This document shows, piece by piece, positions 27,473 through 36,326 of a DNA stretch of 64,000 bases (position 1 is the first letter of the stretch; each line of letters begins with the position of its first letter). The translations under genes were made by a program, and so were the position numbers. Origin of the DNA: JBKEAJ01 sp047975005 (lineage in GTDB: Bacteria; Bacteroidota; Bacteroidia; Bacteroidales; Prolixibacteraceae); the NCBI GenBank assembly GCA_047975005.1, contig JBKECW010000103.1:9302-73301 (forward strand). The letters run 5' to 3'. The notes below the pieces were generated by a model, which worked only from the letters and a program-made list of their open reading frames with translations, was not told the DNA's origin and did not search any database.

Positions 27473-28731
27473 TTCTAGCACAGATAATTATCTCGGCGAT
27501 AGGTCAAGTTTTATTTGTTTTTTTTAGGACTAAGACACTTAATCATCCTGTGTTCTTTTTCAATATTGCTTTTTTCTTGCATAATTGGTCCGATTTATTT
27601 GTTACGTACCTTACGGGCGAGGAGGTGGGCGTATTAATTCCTACCGATATAACCGACAGAAGTATTGTAACGGTCGCTGAGTTTAATTTGGTAGCAATGT
27701 GGGCTTTTTTTATTGGAGCTTGTGTGTTGTGTAGGCGTGATATAGCACCGAGAAGAATCGTGCATTATAAATTTGATCGTTTCTTTGGTGTTTATTTGTT
27801 TTTGTCTGTGTGTTACGCTGTTTATATGTTTAGCTCTGGTCAGGTTGGTGCAAGTTATGGAGCAAATCAGGCATTGACTAGTTCGGATGCCTTTAGTCCG
27901 ATAGGTACTCTACTCAATGCCAGAATAATATTGGGAGCTACTTATATAATTCAGAAAAACAAAGCAGGTACTAAAACGATAATTATAATTCTGACGGAGT
28001 TGTTGTTTTCTATGTTGCTTGGAGGCAGGAAAGCATTCTTGATAGTTGTTTTTGCATTCTTATTGCCAAAGGTTGACAAAATAACCTTTAAGACATTGTT
28101 TATAGCCTTGATAGCTCTGCCGCTAATATCATTTGCAGTTTTGTTTTTAAATGTGTTTCGGAGTTTGAGTGGACTTAATATCTCCTTTGTAGATAAGATT
28201 TGGCTTGTATCCGGAATTATTATGGATAATATGGAAGATTTGTCCTTGTTGTTATTTATGCAGTTGGCAAGTGCCAGTTCTGAGGGAGTGCAATGTTGGA
28301 CGTACATGTTGATTGAAGAAGGACGCTTGCCATTAATGCATGGAAGGACCTATCTTCAGGCTGTAATTAACATGTTCATATTGCGTCCATTTCAGGGGCA
28401 AGTGGCAGATTGGCAAGCAGCCTATGTGTTTAAATCGGTTGCATATCCGGGTGTCGAAAACATGGGTTATGATTTTAGCTTTATGTCAGAGGCACTGTTG
28501 AATTTTGGGACAAGTTTCTATTGGATTCCATATTTGTTTTTGGGCTATTTTACCAAAAGTGTAGAAAATCGAGGGCAGTACAATAGTGCATATATGGTTT
28601 TTTATTATCTGATTTGGTGTGTTTTATTTATCACTTTCAGGACAGACTCAACTAGCACCTTTAGATACTTCTCCTATTTTATATTTTTTTGGTTTATAAT
28701 GAACAAACTAACAATAAAACTAAATCGCTAA
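27463..28731 (+). CDS. wzy: Polysaccharide polymerase (Wzy-like)
   Basis: 422 aa with about 10-12 membrane segments and a large periplasmic loop in the second half (about 260-350, containing GRTYLQAVINMF and RPFQGQVADWQAAYVF). This is the usual Wzy arrangement, and the sequence GGRKAFLIVVFAFLLP in the middle is found in the O-antigen polymerase family. It sits directly after the flippase, as expected for a Wzx/Wzy system. The start ATG lies inside the last codons of wzx. No closer family could be named. Confidence 0.82.
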   Translation: MDLVLAQIIISAIGQVLFVFFRTKTLNHPVFFFNIAFFLHNWSDLFVTYLTGEEVGVLIPTDITDRSIVTVAEFNLVAMWAFFIGACVLCRRDIAPRRIVHYKFDRFFGVYLFLSVCYAVYMFSSGQVGASYGANQALTSSDAFSPIGTLLNARIILGATYIIQKNKAGTKTIIIILTELLFSMLLGGRKAFLIVVFAFLLPKVDKITFKTLFIALIALPLISFAVLFLNVFRSLSGLNISFVDKIWLVSGIIMDNMEDLSLLLFMQLASASSEGVQCWTYMLIEEGRLPLMHGRTYLQAVINMFILRPFQGQVADWQAAYVFKSVAYPGVENMGYDFSFMSEALLNFGTSFYWIPYLFLGYFTKSVENRGQYNSAYMVFYYLIWCVLFITFRTDSTSTFRYFSYFIFFWFIMNKLTIKLNR

Positions 28732-29855
28732 TGAATGTTATCTTTTTTGGATCTTCGAAGAATATAGGGTTAACCTATCATTTTGCTCATACAGCAACGG
28801 CATTAAGTCGTCGGTTGAAGCAGAAGTTTTATCTGGTTTCTACGGCTTCTGAACAGGAGTCTGGATTGTGGGATGTTGTGCTGGAAGAACTGGGGAATGA
28901 AAACTGCATAATGCTGGAGCAAGATGATGCAAGTCCGGAAAGCAAGGTCGAACCGATAATAAAAAAAGGAGACAAGACTGTGATACATGTGCAAGGAAGA
29001 GTGCAGTTAAGGCTCATAGCACCATTGATTAAGAAATATCACAATACGGTAAGGGTTGTTATCACAATACATTCTTTTAGGAATGGGACTAAATGGAGAA
29101 TCCCATATTCGCTATACTTGAGTTTCTTGTACAAGAAAAGTGTTGATAGCTGTATTTTCTTATCGCCCTTTGCATTAAGGTCTTTCTGCGGGAGTTCTTT
29201 TTTGGCACGAAAAGTATCTATAATACCATTTGGGTTGAAATCCTATGAATACAAAGAGCCGTTAAGCTCAGAACTGTCGGATGTTGTTGTCGATTGTTTG
29301 TGCAACAAGCAGCTGGTTAAAGGGGTGTATCTTGCAAATTTTCTAAAGAATAAAGGTCATTATTGGTTAATAAAGGGACTTGTAAAGCCCCTGAAAGAGA
29401 AACCAGATTTCAGAGTTGTTTTCTTGGGCGACACTAATACGGCAGAATTTGCAAGATGCAAGAAGCTTATTGTAAAGTACGGTCTTCAAGACAAAATATT
29501 AATTGCAGGACGAGTCAACCGAAACTATATTCCATGGATTCTTTCTAAGTGTGATTTTGCATTGACAGCTACAGGCTCGGAGAATGCTGGGCATAATTGT
29601 GTGGAGCCAATGCTTGCAGGTCTGCCTGTTATTGGTACTAGGGTTGGTTCAGCAGAGTTCCTGATTCAGGATTTTGTAACGGGGTTTGGCGTAAAAAATA
29701 AGGATTCGACAGCATTGAGTAGTAGTGTGTCTACCGCTCTTAACAATACTGACTTGCTGGCGATTATGGGCAAAAATGCAAAGGTGCTTGCGGATTCATT
29801 ATATAGTTGGGAAAACATGGTCGATGCTTATATAAAACTGTATGAGAGTCTGTAA
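28731..29855 (+). CDS. GT4-type glycosyltransferase
   Basis: 374 aa from the ATG at 28731, which overlaps the wzy stop (TAATG). It has the GT-B fold pattern of family GT4: an N-terminal acceptor half (MNVIFFGSSKNIG), VHVQGRVQLRLIAPLI and HSFRNGTKWRIPYS, then a donor half with FLGDTNTAEFARCKKL, ILIAGRV and the signature region CDFALTATGSENAGHNCVEPMLAGLPVIGTRVGSAEFL, where E...GH..VEPML corresponds to the family EX7E motif. Probably adds one sugar to the lipid-linked repeat unit at the cytoplasmic face. Donor unknown. Confidence 0.85.
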   Translation: MNVIFFGSSKNIGLTYHFAHTATALSRRLKQKFYLVSTASEQESGLWDVVLEELGNENCIMLEQDDASPESKVEPIIKKGDKTVIHVQGRVQLRLIAPLIKKYHNTVRVVITIHSFRNGTKWRIPYSLYLSFLYKKSVDSCIFLSPFALRSFCGSSFLARKVSIIPFGLKSYEYKEPLSSELSDVVVDCLCNKQLVKGVYLANFLKNKGHYWLIKGLVKPLKEKPDFRVVFLGDTNTAEFARCKKLIVKYGLQDKILIAGRVNRNYIPWILSKCDFALTATGSENAGHNCVEPMLAGLPVIGTRVGSAEFLIQDFVTGFGVKNKDSTALSSSVSTALNNTDLLAIMGKNAKVLADSLYSWENMVDAYIKLYESL

Positions 29856-29867
29856 ATATTTGATATT

Positions 29868-30989
29868 ATGAAGTTGCTAATTAATACCTCGAACTTAAAA
29901 AAAGGAGGAGCAATTCAGGTTGCTCATTCATTTCTTAACGAAATTAAGACAAATGCCAAACATGACTTTCATGTGGTTCTATCGCTAATAATAAGTAAGC
30001 AGATTACTACTGCTGAATATCCTTCAAATTTTAAATTCTACGAATATACCCACAAGCAAAAATTTATTTCAATTGTAAACGGTCGTGATAAGTTTTTGGA
30101 CAAACTTGAGAGTGAACTTTCCCCTGATTGCGTACTTTCTATATTTGGAACTGCCGGATGGCGTCCCAAAGCACCTCATATAATGGGAATTGCAAATGGG
30201 TGGTGGTACTATCCCGACAGCCCAGCATGGAATAAATTAAGCCTAATAGATAAATGTTCTAAAAAAATAGCTCATAAAATTCGCAAGAAACAAGCAAAAA
30301 AGGAAGCCTCTCATATTGTAGTTGAAACAAATGATGCCAAACAGAGGGTCAACAAGTACCTTAATATTCCTTTAGATAATATTTCGGTTGTTAGTAATAC
30401 ATACAATCAAGTATTTGACAACATTAATGGTATATTCAACAATAATAATGATAATAAGTGTGACACTTTTAAACTAATTACTGTAAGTGAGTATTATACA
30501 CATAAAAATTTAGAGTTTATACAAGCTATAGCTAGTAGATTAACTAAAAATGACAACATCATTTTTTATGTAACATTACGTGATGAGGTTTTTAACTCGT
30601 TGTTCACAGACACCTCGAACATACGTAATCTAGGACATATAAAAATAGAACGACTTCCTGATATTTATTCACAAATAGATGCTGCATTTATACCAACATT
30701 AATGGAAACATTCTCAGCATCCTATCCTGAAGCAATGAAAATGGGAAAACCTATACTGACTTCAGATCTTTCTTTTGCTCATGACATTTGTGGGGATGCT
30801 GCTTTATATTTCACTCCATCGGATATAGATGATACTTTAGATAAAATTAAAACACTAATTAATAGTCACTCATTACAGAATAAGCTAAAATTAAATGGCT
30901 TTGCACAGCTTAGTAAATTTGAAACCTCTGCAAGTAGAGCCCAAAAGTATCTAGAAATTTGTGAGAGTATAATAAAAAAACTCTCATGA
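29868..30989 (+). CDS. GT4-type glycosyltransferase in an AT-rich segment
   Basis: 373 aa, GT-B fold. It begins MKLLINTSNLKKGGAIQVAHSFLNEI, where KKGGA contacts the donor in this family, and has the donor site in AAFIPTLMETFSASYPEAMKMGKPILTSDLSFAHDICGDAALYF (pattern E..S.SYPEAM...P...SD). Codon use shifts to A/T-rich here: one line (30421-30480) has 12 G+C in 60 bases by eye. It follows the previous GT by 12 bp in the operon. Likely brought in with the following segment; the donor sugar is unknown. Confidence 0.85.
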   Translation: MKLLINTSNLKKGGAIQVAHSFLNEIKTNAKHDFHVVLSLIISKQITTAEYPSNFKFYEYTHKQKFISIVNGRDKFLDKLESELSPDCVLSIFGTAGWRPKAPHIMGIANGWWYYPDSPAWNKLSLIDKCSKKIAHKIRKKQAKKEASHIVVETNDAKQRVNKYLNIPLDNISVVSNTYNQVFDNINGIFNNNNDNKCDTFKLITVSEYYTHKNLEFIQAIASRLTKNDNIIFYVTLRDEVFNSLFTDTSNIRNLGHIKIERLPDIYSQIDAAFIPTLMETFSASYPEAMKMGKPILTSDLSFAHDICGDAALYFTPSDIDDTLDKIKTLINSHSLQNKLKLNGFAQLSKFETSASRAQKYLEICESIIKKLS

Positions 30990-31251
30990 AACTTCTGAAC
31001 TACTTGTAGAATTACCAAAAAACGAAAAATATCATCCAGCAGTTTTAAACTCTTCACTTCAAAAAAAATCAAGAGAGTATGTAATCTTAACATTAGACCT
31101 ACTCTCAAATTTTACCGAGAACACAAATCTGTGCATAGTTGTCACAATGAATTCCTTTGTCAAGCTCAGGCAGTTTCCAATAGATGTTATTACAAAAACG
31201 ACAAAACTTCAAACACATGAGCCTAAAACAATCACTCAAATCAATAGCTGA
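30976..31251 (+). pseudogene. Possible gene remnant: start-less open frame
   Basis: An 87-codon frame is open from after a TAA at 30973 to a TGA at 31249, with no early ATG (first Met at 31147). Its middle reads like protein (ELLVELPKNEKYH, REYVILTLDLLSNF, NLCIVVTMNSFVKL) with plausible codon usage, but I recognise no family. It overlaps the CapK-like gene start out of frame. It may be the end of a gene deleted during cassette exchange, or chance in AT-rich DNA. Confidence 0.3.
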
Positions 31252-32509
31252 AAGTAGCCCTTATGGTATAGGCTCAAAATTGGCTCTAGTTCCCTTTTCT
31301 ATAAGATTAGGAAGTCAATATCTTGCTTTTAAGAAACAAATAAACAATGGAATAGAGCCTGAACCTTATATCATCAAACACTTCTCTGAAATATTTGGAT
31401 ATGCAAAAAATAAATTTCCTTTTTATAAGGAACTATATAAATCAGCAGGTGTTTATGATTTGAAAATAAAGAATATACAGGATATTCAAAAACTGCCCAT
31501 TATAACAAAAGAAGATATACGAGAACACTCTTCTCAGTTTAAAGGAGCAATGCGATTAAATACAGGAGGGACTAGCGGAGAACCATTTAATTTTTTTGTC
31601 GATAAGCATGCTTTTGCCAGAGAGTGGGCTCATATGCATACAATATGGGAGATTAAAGGCTACAAGTATAGAGACTTAAAAATAACCCTGCGAGGGAAGA
31701 ATCTAGGAGAAAAGTCTTGGCAGTATAATCCTGTCCATAATGAGTTTATCATTAACACTTACACAAATGCCAGTAGAATAAGAAAAGACATTCTCCAGCT
31801 ATTTCAGAAACATGATATAAAATACATACACGGATACCCATCTGCTATTTATAATTTCTTTCAAGAATTATACTCAGTAGTAACTGAGGAAGAAAAAGCT
31901 ATAATTACAAAAAATATAAAAGCCTGCTTCTTAGGGTCTGAATTTCCCACTCCTCAAATAACAGAATGTCTTGAATCGAGATGGGGCTTAGATTATATTT
32001 CATGGTATGGGCATAGTGAAATGTGTATCCTTGCGTATGATGAGTTCAAGAAGAATGAGTACAAGCCTTTTATGACTTATGGCTATGCTGAGGCTGTAGA
32101 AAATAGGCTTATTGGAACTTCATTCCATAACTTTGATATGCCTTTGATTAGATATGATACAGGAGATTTAGTAAACCCTAGTTTTGACAAGTATGGGCTA
32201 CTATCAAACTTTAAGATAACACAGGGTAGAAAAGGGGACTATATTTTGGATAGACACTCTAAAGCAATTCCTTTAACAGCCTTAATATTTGGAAGACATC
32301 ATAAGGTGTTTGATTATGCTCGGTTTGTACAAGTTCAACAATCAGAGCCCGGCAAACTAACTTTTTTTGTAACTACTAACGAGCAAGATTGTCAAAAAAT
32401 ATTTCAAGATATTGATATGAGTAATGTTGATATTGAATACAATATTCGAATATTAAGTGAGCCAATAAAAACGGCATCGGGGAAAGTCAATCTAAAAATA
32501 CAATCATAG
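31217..32509 (+). CDS. CapK/phenylacetate-CoA ligase-like AMP-binding enzyme
   Basis: 430 aa from the ATG at 31217 (MSLKQSLKSIAESSPYGIGSKL). It belongs to the adenylate-forming family that includes capsule protein CapK. Motifs: the P-loop-like RLNTGGTSGEPFNFFVD (about residue 117), YHGYPSAIYNF-like IHGYPSAIYNFFQEL, SWYGHSEMCILAYD, and the ATP-binding Asp in PLIRYDTGDLV. In polysaccharide loci these enzymes are thought to activate an acyl group that decorates the sugar, but the reaction is unproven. The downstream bi-domain oxidoreductase starts 3 bp after its stop, so the pair is coupled. Confidence 0.85.
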   Translation: MSLKQSLKSIAESSPYGIGSKLALVPFSIRLGSQYLAFKKQINNGIEPEPYIIKHFSEIFGYAKNKFPFYKELYKSAGVYDLKIKNIQDIQKLPIITKEDIREHSSQFKGAMRLNTGGTSGEPFNFFVDKHAFAREWAHMHTIWEIKGYKYRDLKITLRGKNLGEKSWQYNPVHNEFIINTYTNASRIRKDILQLFQKHDIKYIHGYPSAIYNFFQELYSVVTEEEKAIITKNIKACFLGSEFPTPQITECLESRWGLDYISWYGHSEMCILAYDEFKKNEYKPFMTYGYAEAVENRLIGTSFHNFDMPLIRYDTGDLVNPSFDKYGLLSNFKITQGRKGDYILDRHSKAIPLTALIFGRHHKVFDYARFVQVQQSEPGKLTFFVTTNEQDCQKIFQDIDMSNVDIEYNIRILSEPIKTASGKVNLKIQS

Positions 32510-32512
32510 TTT

Positions 32513-34642
32513 ATGAAACAAATAATACAAGACCTTAAAAAAGGCGATACAATTTTAGAAGAGGTTCCTGCACCACAGGTGAAGAGAGGGACATTATTGA
32601 TAAAAACCACCCGTAGTTTGGTTTCCTTAGGTACTGAGCGGATGTTGGTGGAGTTTGGTAAGGCAGGATTGGTGGCTAAGGCTCGTCAGCAGCCGGATAG
32701 AGTGAAAGAAGTAGTTGATAAGATGAAAGCTGAGGGTATTATGCCTACGCTCGATGCGGTGTTTAACAAGCTTAATCAGCCACTGCCGTTGGGGTATTGT
32801 AATGTAGGAGTGGTGGAAGCTGTGGGAAGTGGAGTTCATCGCTTTAAGGTAGGTGATAGAGTGGCATCAAACGGTAATCATGCAGAGTACGTATGTGTAC
32901 CTGAGAATTTGTGCGCTAAGATTCCTGATAGAGTTACTGATGAGGAGGCTACTTTTACTGTGATTGGTTCTATTGGTTTACAAGGGATACGTCTTTGTAA
33001 TCCGACTTTCGGAGAAACTATTGTTGTAATCGGACTTGGTCTTATCGGTTTGGTTACGGCTGAACTGTTGAGAGCTAATGGCTGTCGAGTTATAGCTTAT
33101 GACTTTGATCAGCAAAAAGTCGACATCGCGAAGTCAAAAGGCATCATCGCATTTAATCTGGTAGAGGGAACAAATCCTGTAAAGTTTGTGAAACAAGCGA
33201 CCAACGAAGTTGGTGCCGATGGTGTGATAATTACTGCCTCCAACCATAGTGATGAGGTTATTCATCAAGCTGCCGATATGAGCAGGCAACGAGGAAGAAT
33301 TATTCTTGTGGGGGTAATTGGTTTAAATATCCGCAGAGATGACTTCTATAAGAAAGAGCTGACATTTCAAGTTTCTTGCTCGTATGGTCCCGGTCGCTAC
33401 GATGAAGACTATGAGGAAAAAGGTCATGACTATCCACTACCGTACGTCAGGTGGACTGAGCAACGCAACTTTGAGTCAGTGCTAAATGCAATCGAGGCTG
33501 AACAGCTGAACGTGAAATCGTTGATAACCGAGCAAATTCCATTAGAAGAGTACGACAAGATATATGGAGATATGCGCAAAAAAGGCTCCATCGCAAGTGT
33601 TTTGGTTTATCCAAATGACACTAAGCATAGCACTTTGGTGCAGTTAAATGGTCAGTCTTTTCAAGGAGCAAAAGGAGTATTTGGAATAATTGGAGCCGGC
33701 AATTTTACATCTTCCACTATTATTCCCGGCATGAATGCTGCTAAGGCAAACATAAAAATGATAGCCAGCGCCGGAGGCTTGTCTGCAAAGACCTTAGCTA
33801 AAAAAGGCAATGTCGCAACTGCCACTTCTGATTACAAAGAAATCATAACCGATAAAGATATTGACACTGTAATGATTACCACCCGACATGACCTGCATTC
33901 TTCCATGACCTTAGAGGCGATAGAGGCAGGGAAAAATGTTTTTGTCGAGAAGCCTTTATGCCTCTCAAATACTGAGCTAGATGCCATCATTTCTGCAAAA
34001 AACAATCACCCCGAAGACAAATCTCCAATGGTTGTTGTCGGGTTTAATCGCCGCTTTGCACCATTGGCTGTGAAGATGAAAAAGCTGTTGGGAGATGGTG
34101 CTAAAAATATTGTTGCCACAATGAATGCCGGATTCATTCCTCCTGAGGTTTGGGTGCACGACATGCAAGTTGGAGGTGGTCGTATTATTGGAGAGGCTTG
34201 TCATTATATTGACTTATGTACATATCTAGCAGGAAGCAAAGTTACTTCTGTGTGCATGAACAGTATGGGAACGAATACTGAAGAAAATACGGACAATGCC
34301 AGTATTATACTTAAATATGAGAATGGCTCTAATGCTGTTATCAACTATTTTGCAAATGGGAGTAAGGCATATTCAAAAGAACGCATCGAGGCATTTGCAC
34401 AAGGCAAAACATTAATCATTGACAATTGGCGGGTTCTTAGAGGCTATGGAGCTAAAGGGTTTTCAAAGCAGAAGACGAGATTAGATAAGGGACATAAAAA
34501 TCAATTTATACAACTAGTGGAGTCAATAAAAACAGGCGAGCCAATAATCCCGTTTGATGAACTTGTGAATACTACAAGAGCTAGTTTTGCTGCTATCCAA
34601 AGCCTAAAAGAAAATAGATGGATAAAAACAGACTCTCAATAA
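32513..34642 (+). CDS. Bi-domain oxidoreductase: zinc-type alcohol dehydrogenase plus Gfo/Idh/MocA dehydrogenase
   Basis: 709 aa. Residues 1-370 form a medium-chain dehydrogenase/reductase (MKQIIQDLKKGDTILEEVP, LPLGYCNVGVVEAVGSGVHRFKVGDRVAS, Rossmann motif VIGLGLIGLVTAELL). Residues about 390-709 form a Gfo/Idh/MocA oxidoreductase (GVFGIIGAGNFTSSTIIPGMNAA, FVEKPLCLS with the family EKP lysine, VVVGFNRRFAPL, EACHYIDLC). This fusion is known from polysaccharide gene clusters, typically beside a heparinase-like gene, and probably alters a sugar nucleotide or the lipid-linked sugar. Base composition returns to the level of the 5' part of the locus (28 of 60 G+C in one line, 32761-32820, by eye). 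Confidence 0.9.
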   Translation: MKQIIQDLKKGDTILEEVPAPQVKRGTLLIKTTRSLVSLGTERMLVEFGKAGLVAKARQQPDRVKEVVDKMKAEGIMPTLDAVFNKLNQPLPLGYCNVGVVEAVGSGVHRFKVGDRVASNGNHAEYVCVPENLCAKIPDRVTDEEATFTVIGSIGLQGIRLCNPTFGETIVVIGLGLIGLVTAELLRANGCRVIAYDFDQQKVDIAKSKGIIAFNLVEGTNPVKFVKQATNEVGADGVIITASNHSDEVIHQAADMSRQRGRIILVGVIGLNIRRDDFYKKELTFQVSCSYGPGRYDEDYEEKGHDYPLPYVRWTEQRNFESVLNAIEAEQLNVKSLITEQIPLEEYDKIYGDMRKKGSIASVLVYPNDTKHSTLVQLNGQSFQGAKGVFGIIGAGNFTSSTIIPGMNAAKANIKMIASAGGLSAKTLAKKGNVATATSDYKEIITDKDIDTVMITTRHDLHSSMTLEAIEAGKNVFVEKPLCLSNTELDAIISAKNNHPEDKSPMVVVGFNRRFAPLAVKMKKLLGDGAKNIVATMNAGFIPPEVWVHDMQVGGGRIIGEACHYIDLCTYLAGSKVTSVCMNSMGTNTEENTDNASIILKYENGSNAVINYFANGSKAYSKERIEAFAQGKTLIIDNWRVLRGYGAKGFSKQKTRLDKGHKNQFIQLVESIKTGEPIIPFDELVNTTRASFAAIQSLKENRWIKTDSQ

Positions 34643-34706
34643 TACCGCATTTGCTTACAATTCTCAGGCTTCCTATTTCTGGGGTTTCAACTGATTTTAA
34701 CTGCTT

Positions 34707-36326
34707 ATGAGAAAACTTATACTGACTTACCATACCTTAAAACACCTTCGCCCCATACAAGTTCGTTATCAGTTATTGTATCGCATTAAGAAAGTGTGGG
34801 AGGCTGTTGTAGGTTCTAAATTTACTATGTTTATCCCTGCGGAAATATTCCCGTTAACATTGTCTCAGTGGATAGACAAACCCCAAAGCCTAGACGCATC
34901 GACGTTTACTTTCCTAAATCAAAGTGAGGAATACCCAGTGGCAATCGACTGGAACGAGAGGCGAAATGGGAAACTTTGGGCATATAATCTCAATTACATG
35001 GACTATCTTGTGCAAGAAGACATGTCTTTTGAACAAGGCATAGAGCTTTTGTGGAGTTTTGTCGAGAATCAAAGTTCCAACAATGTAGGATATGAGCCTT
35101 ATCCTATTGCACTACGAGGTATCAACTGGATTAAATTTTTGTCTAAACACAATGCCCAGTATGGCGATAATAAAGCAATTACCAACTCGCTATACTCTCA
35201 ATACTTAATACTAGAGGACAATCTAGAGTATCACCTGATGGGAAATCATCTCCTTGAAAATGCATTTAGTTTGCTCTTTGGCGCATTTTATTTCAACGAT
35301 GTGTTGATGTTTTCAGTATCTGAAGGTCTGTTGAAGTCCGAGCTTAAAGAGCAGGTGCTAAATGACGGAGCTCATTTTGAGTTGAGTCCGATGTATCATC
35401 AAATTATTTTAGATAGATTGCTTGATTGTATCAATCTATTGCAAAACAATCAGCGTTTTGACAACCAGAAGCTGTTGCTTGATTTGCTACTTGGAGTCTC
35501 GGCAAAGATGCTGCGGTGGCTTAATGCGATGACATTCTCTGATGGCTCAATTCCCCTCTTCAACGACAGTACACGAGGCATAGCTCCTGCAACAATGCAG
35601 CTAAACGAATATGCCAAAAGGCTTGGGTTGTTAGATGTGCCGACCCACAATAAATATAAACTGGACGATTCGGGCTACCGTAGATTTGAGAGCTGCGACT
35701 ACGAACTCTTTGTTGATGTCGGGGCAGTTGGTCCTGATTATATACCGGGACATGCGCATGCTGATACTTTTAATTTTCATTTGCGAGCTAACAACAAAGA
35801 TATAATCGTAGACACTGGAATCTCCACATACAATAAAAACGCTTGTAGACAAAAAGAGCGCTCAACATCCGCACACAATACTGTGCAATACGGGAATTAT
35901 GAGCAGAGCGAAGTTTGGGGAGGATTTAGAGTTGCCCGACGAGCGAAGATTATTTCCTTGCTTGAAAACGGAAACCGAATTACGGCAGTACACGATGCTT
36001 ACAAAAGATTTGGAGTATGGCACGAACGCTCTTTCAATTGCAGCTCTCATGATATTGTAATTGTAGACACTATGCGTGGTGCTATATCAGAGGAATGTAC
36101 TGCTCGATTTCACCTTGCTCCAAATCAAAAACCTCGGATAAGCAATAATATCATAACCCTCGAAGATGCTCAAATATTATTTCTCGGCGCAAGTTCGATA
36201 AATATAGTAACATACTATTGTGCATTGGAGTTCAACCTGATTCAGACCTCAGAATGCCTTGAAATAAAATTCCAAAGACAACTAACAACTAAAATAAAGA
36301 TTAATGCGCATACTATTTCTTACTGA
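34707..36326 (+). CDS. Heparinase II/III-like polysaccharide lyase-family protein of the biosynthetic locus
   Basis: 539 aa, cytoplasmic-looking (no signal peptide). The N-terminal part is an all-alpha (alpha/alpha)-barrel region (TYHTLKHLRPIQVRYQLLYRIKKVW, ELSPMYHQIILDRLLD). The C-terminal half has the heparinase II/III beta-sandwich motif PGHAHADTFNFHLRANNKDIIVDTGISTY, holding the two histidines typical of the family (PF07940), then RSTSAHNTVQ with the conserved HNT. In such loci this protein is paired with the bi-domain oxidoreductase and a WbuB-like transferase, as here. Whether it cleaves, trims or only binds polymer is unknown. It overlaps wbuB by 23 bp. Confidence 0.88.
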   Translation: MRKLILTYHTLKHLRPIQVRYQLLYRIKKVWEAVVGSKFTMFIPAEIFPLTLSQWIDKPQSLDASTFTFLNQSEEYPVAIDWNERRNGKLWAYNLNYMDYLVQEDMSFEQGIELLWSFVENQSSNNVGYEPYPIALRGINWIKFLSKHNAQYGDNKAITNSLYSQYLILEDNLEYHLMGNHLLENAFSLLFGAFYFNDVLMFSVSEGLLKSELKEQVLNDGAHFELSPMYHQIILDRLLDCINLLQNNQRFDNQKLLLDLLLGVSAKMLRWLNAMTFSDGSIPLFNDSTRGIAPATMQLNEYAKRLGLLDVPTHNKYKLDDSGYRRFESCDYELFVDVGAVGPDYIPGHAHADTFNFHLRANNKDIIVDTGISTYNKNACRQKERSTSAHNTVQYGNYEQSEVWGGFRVARRAKIISLLENGNRITAVHDAYKRFGVWHERSFNCSSHDIVIVDTMRGAISEECTARFHLAPNQKPRISNNIITLEDAQILFLGASSINIVTYYCALEFNLIQTSECLEIKFQRQLTTKIKINAHTISY

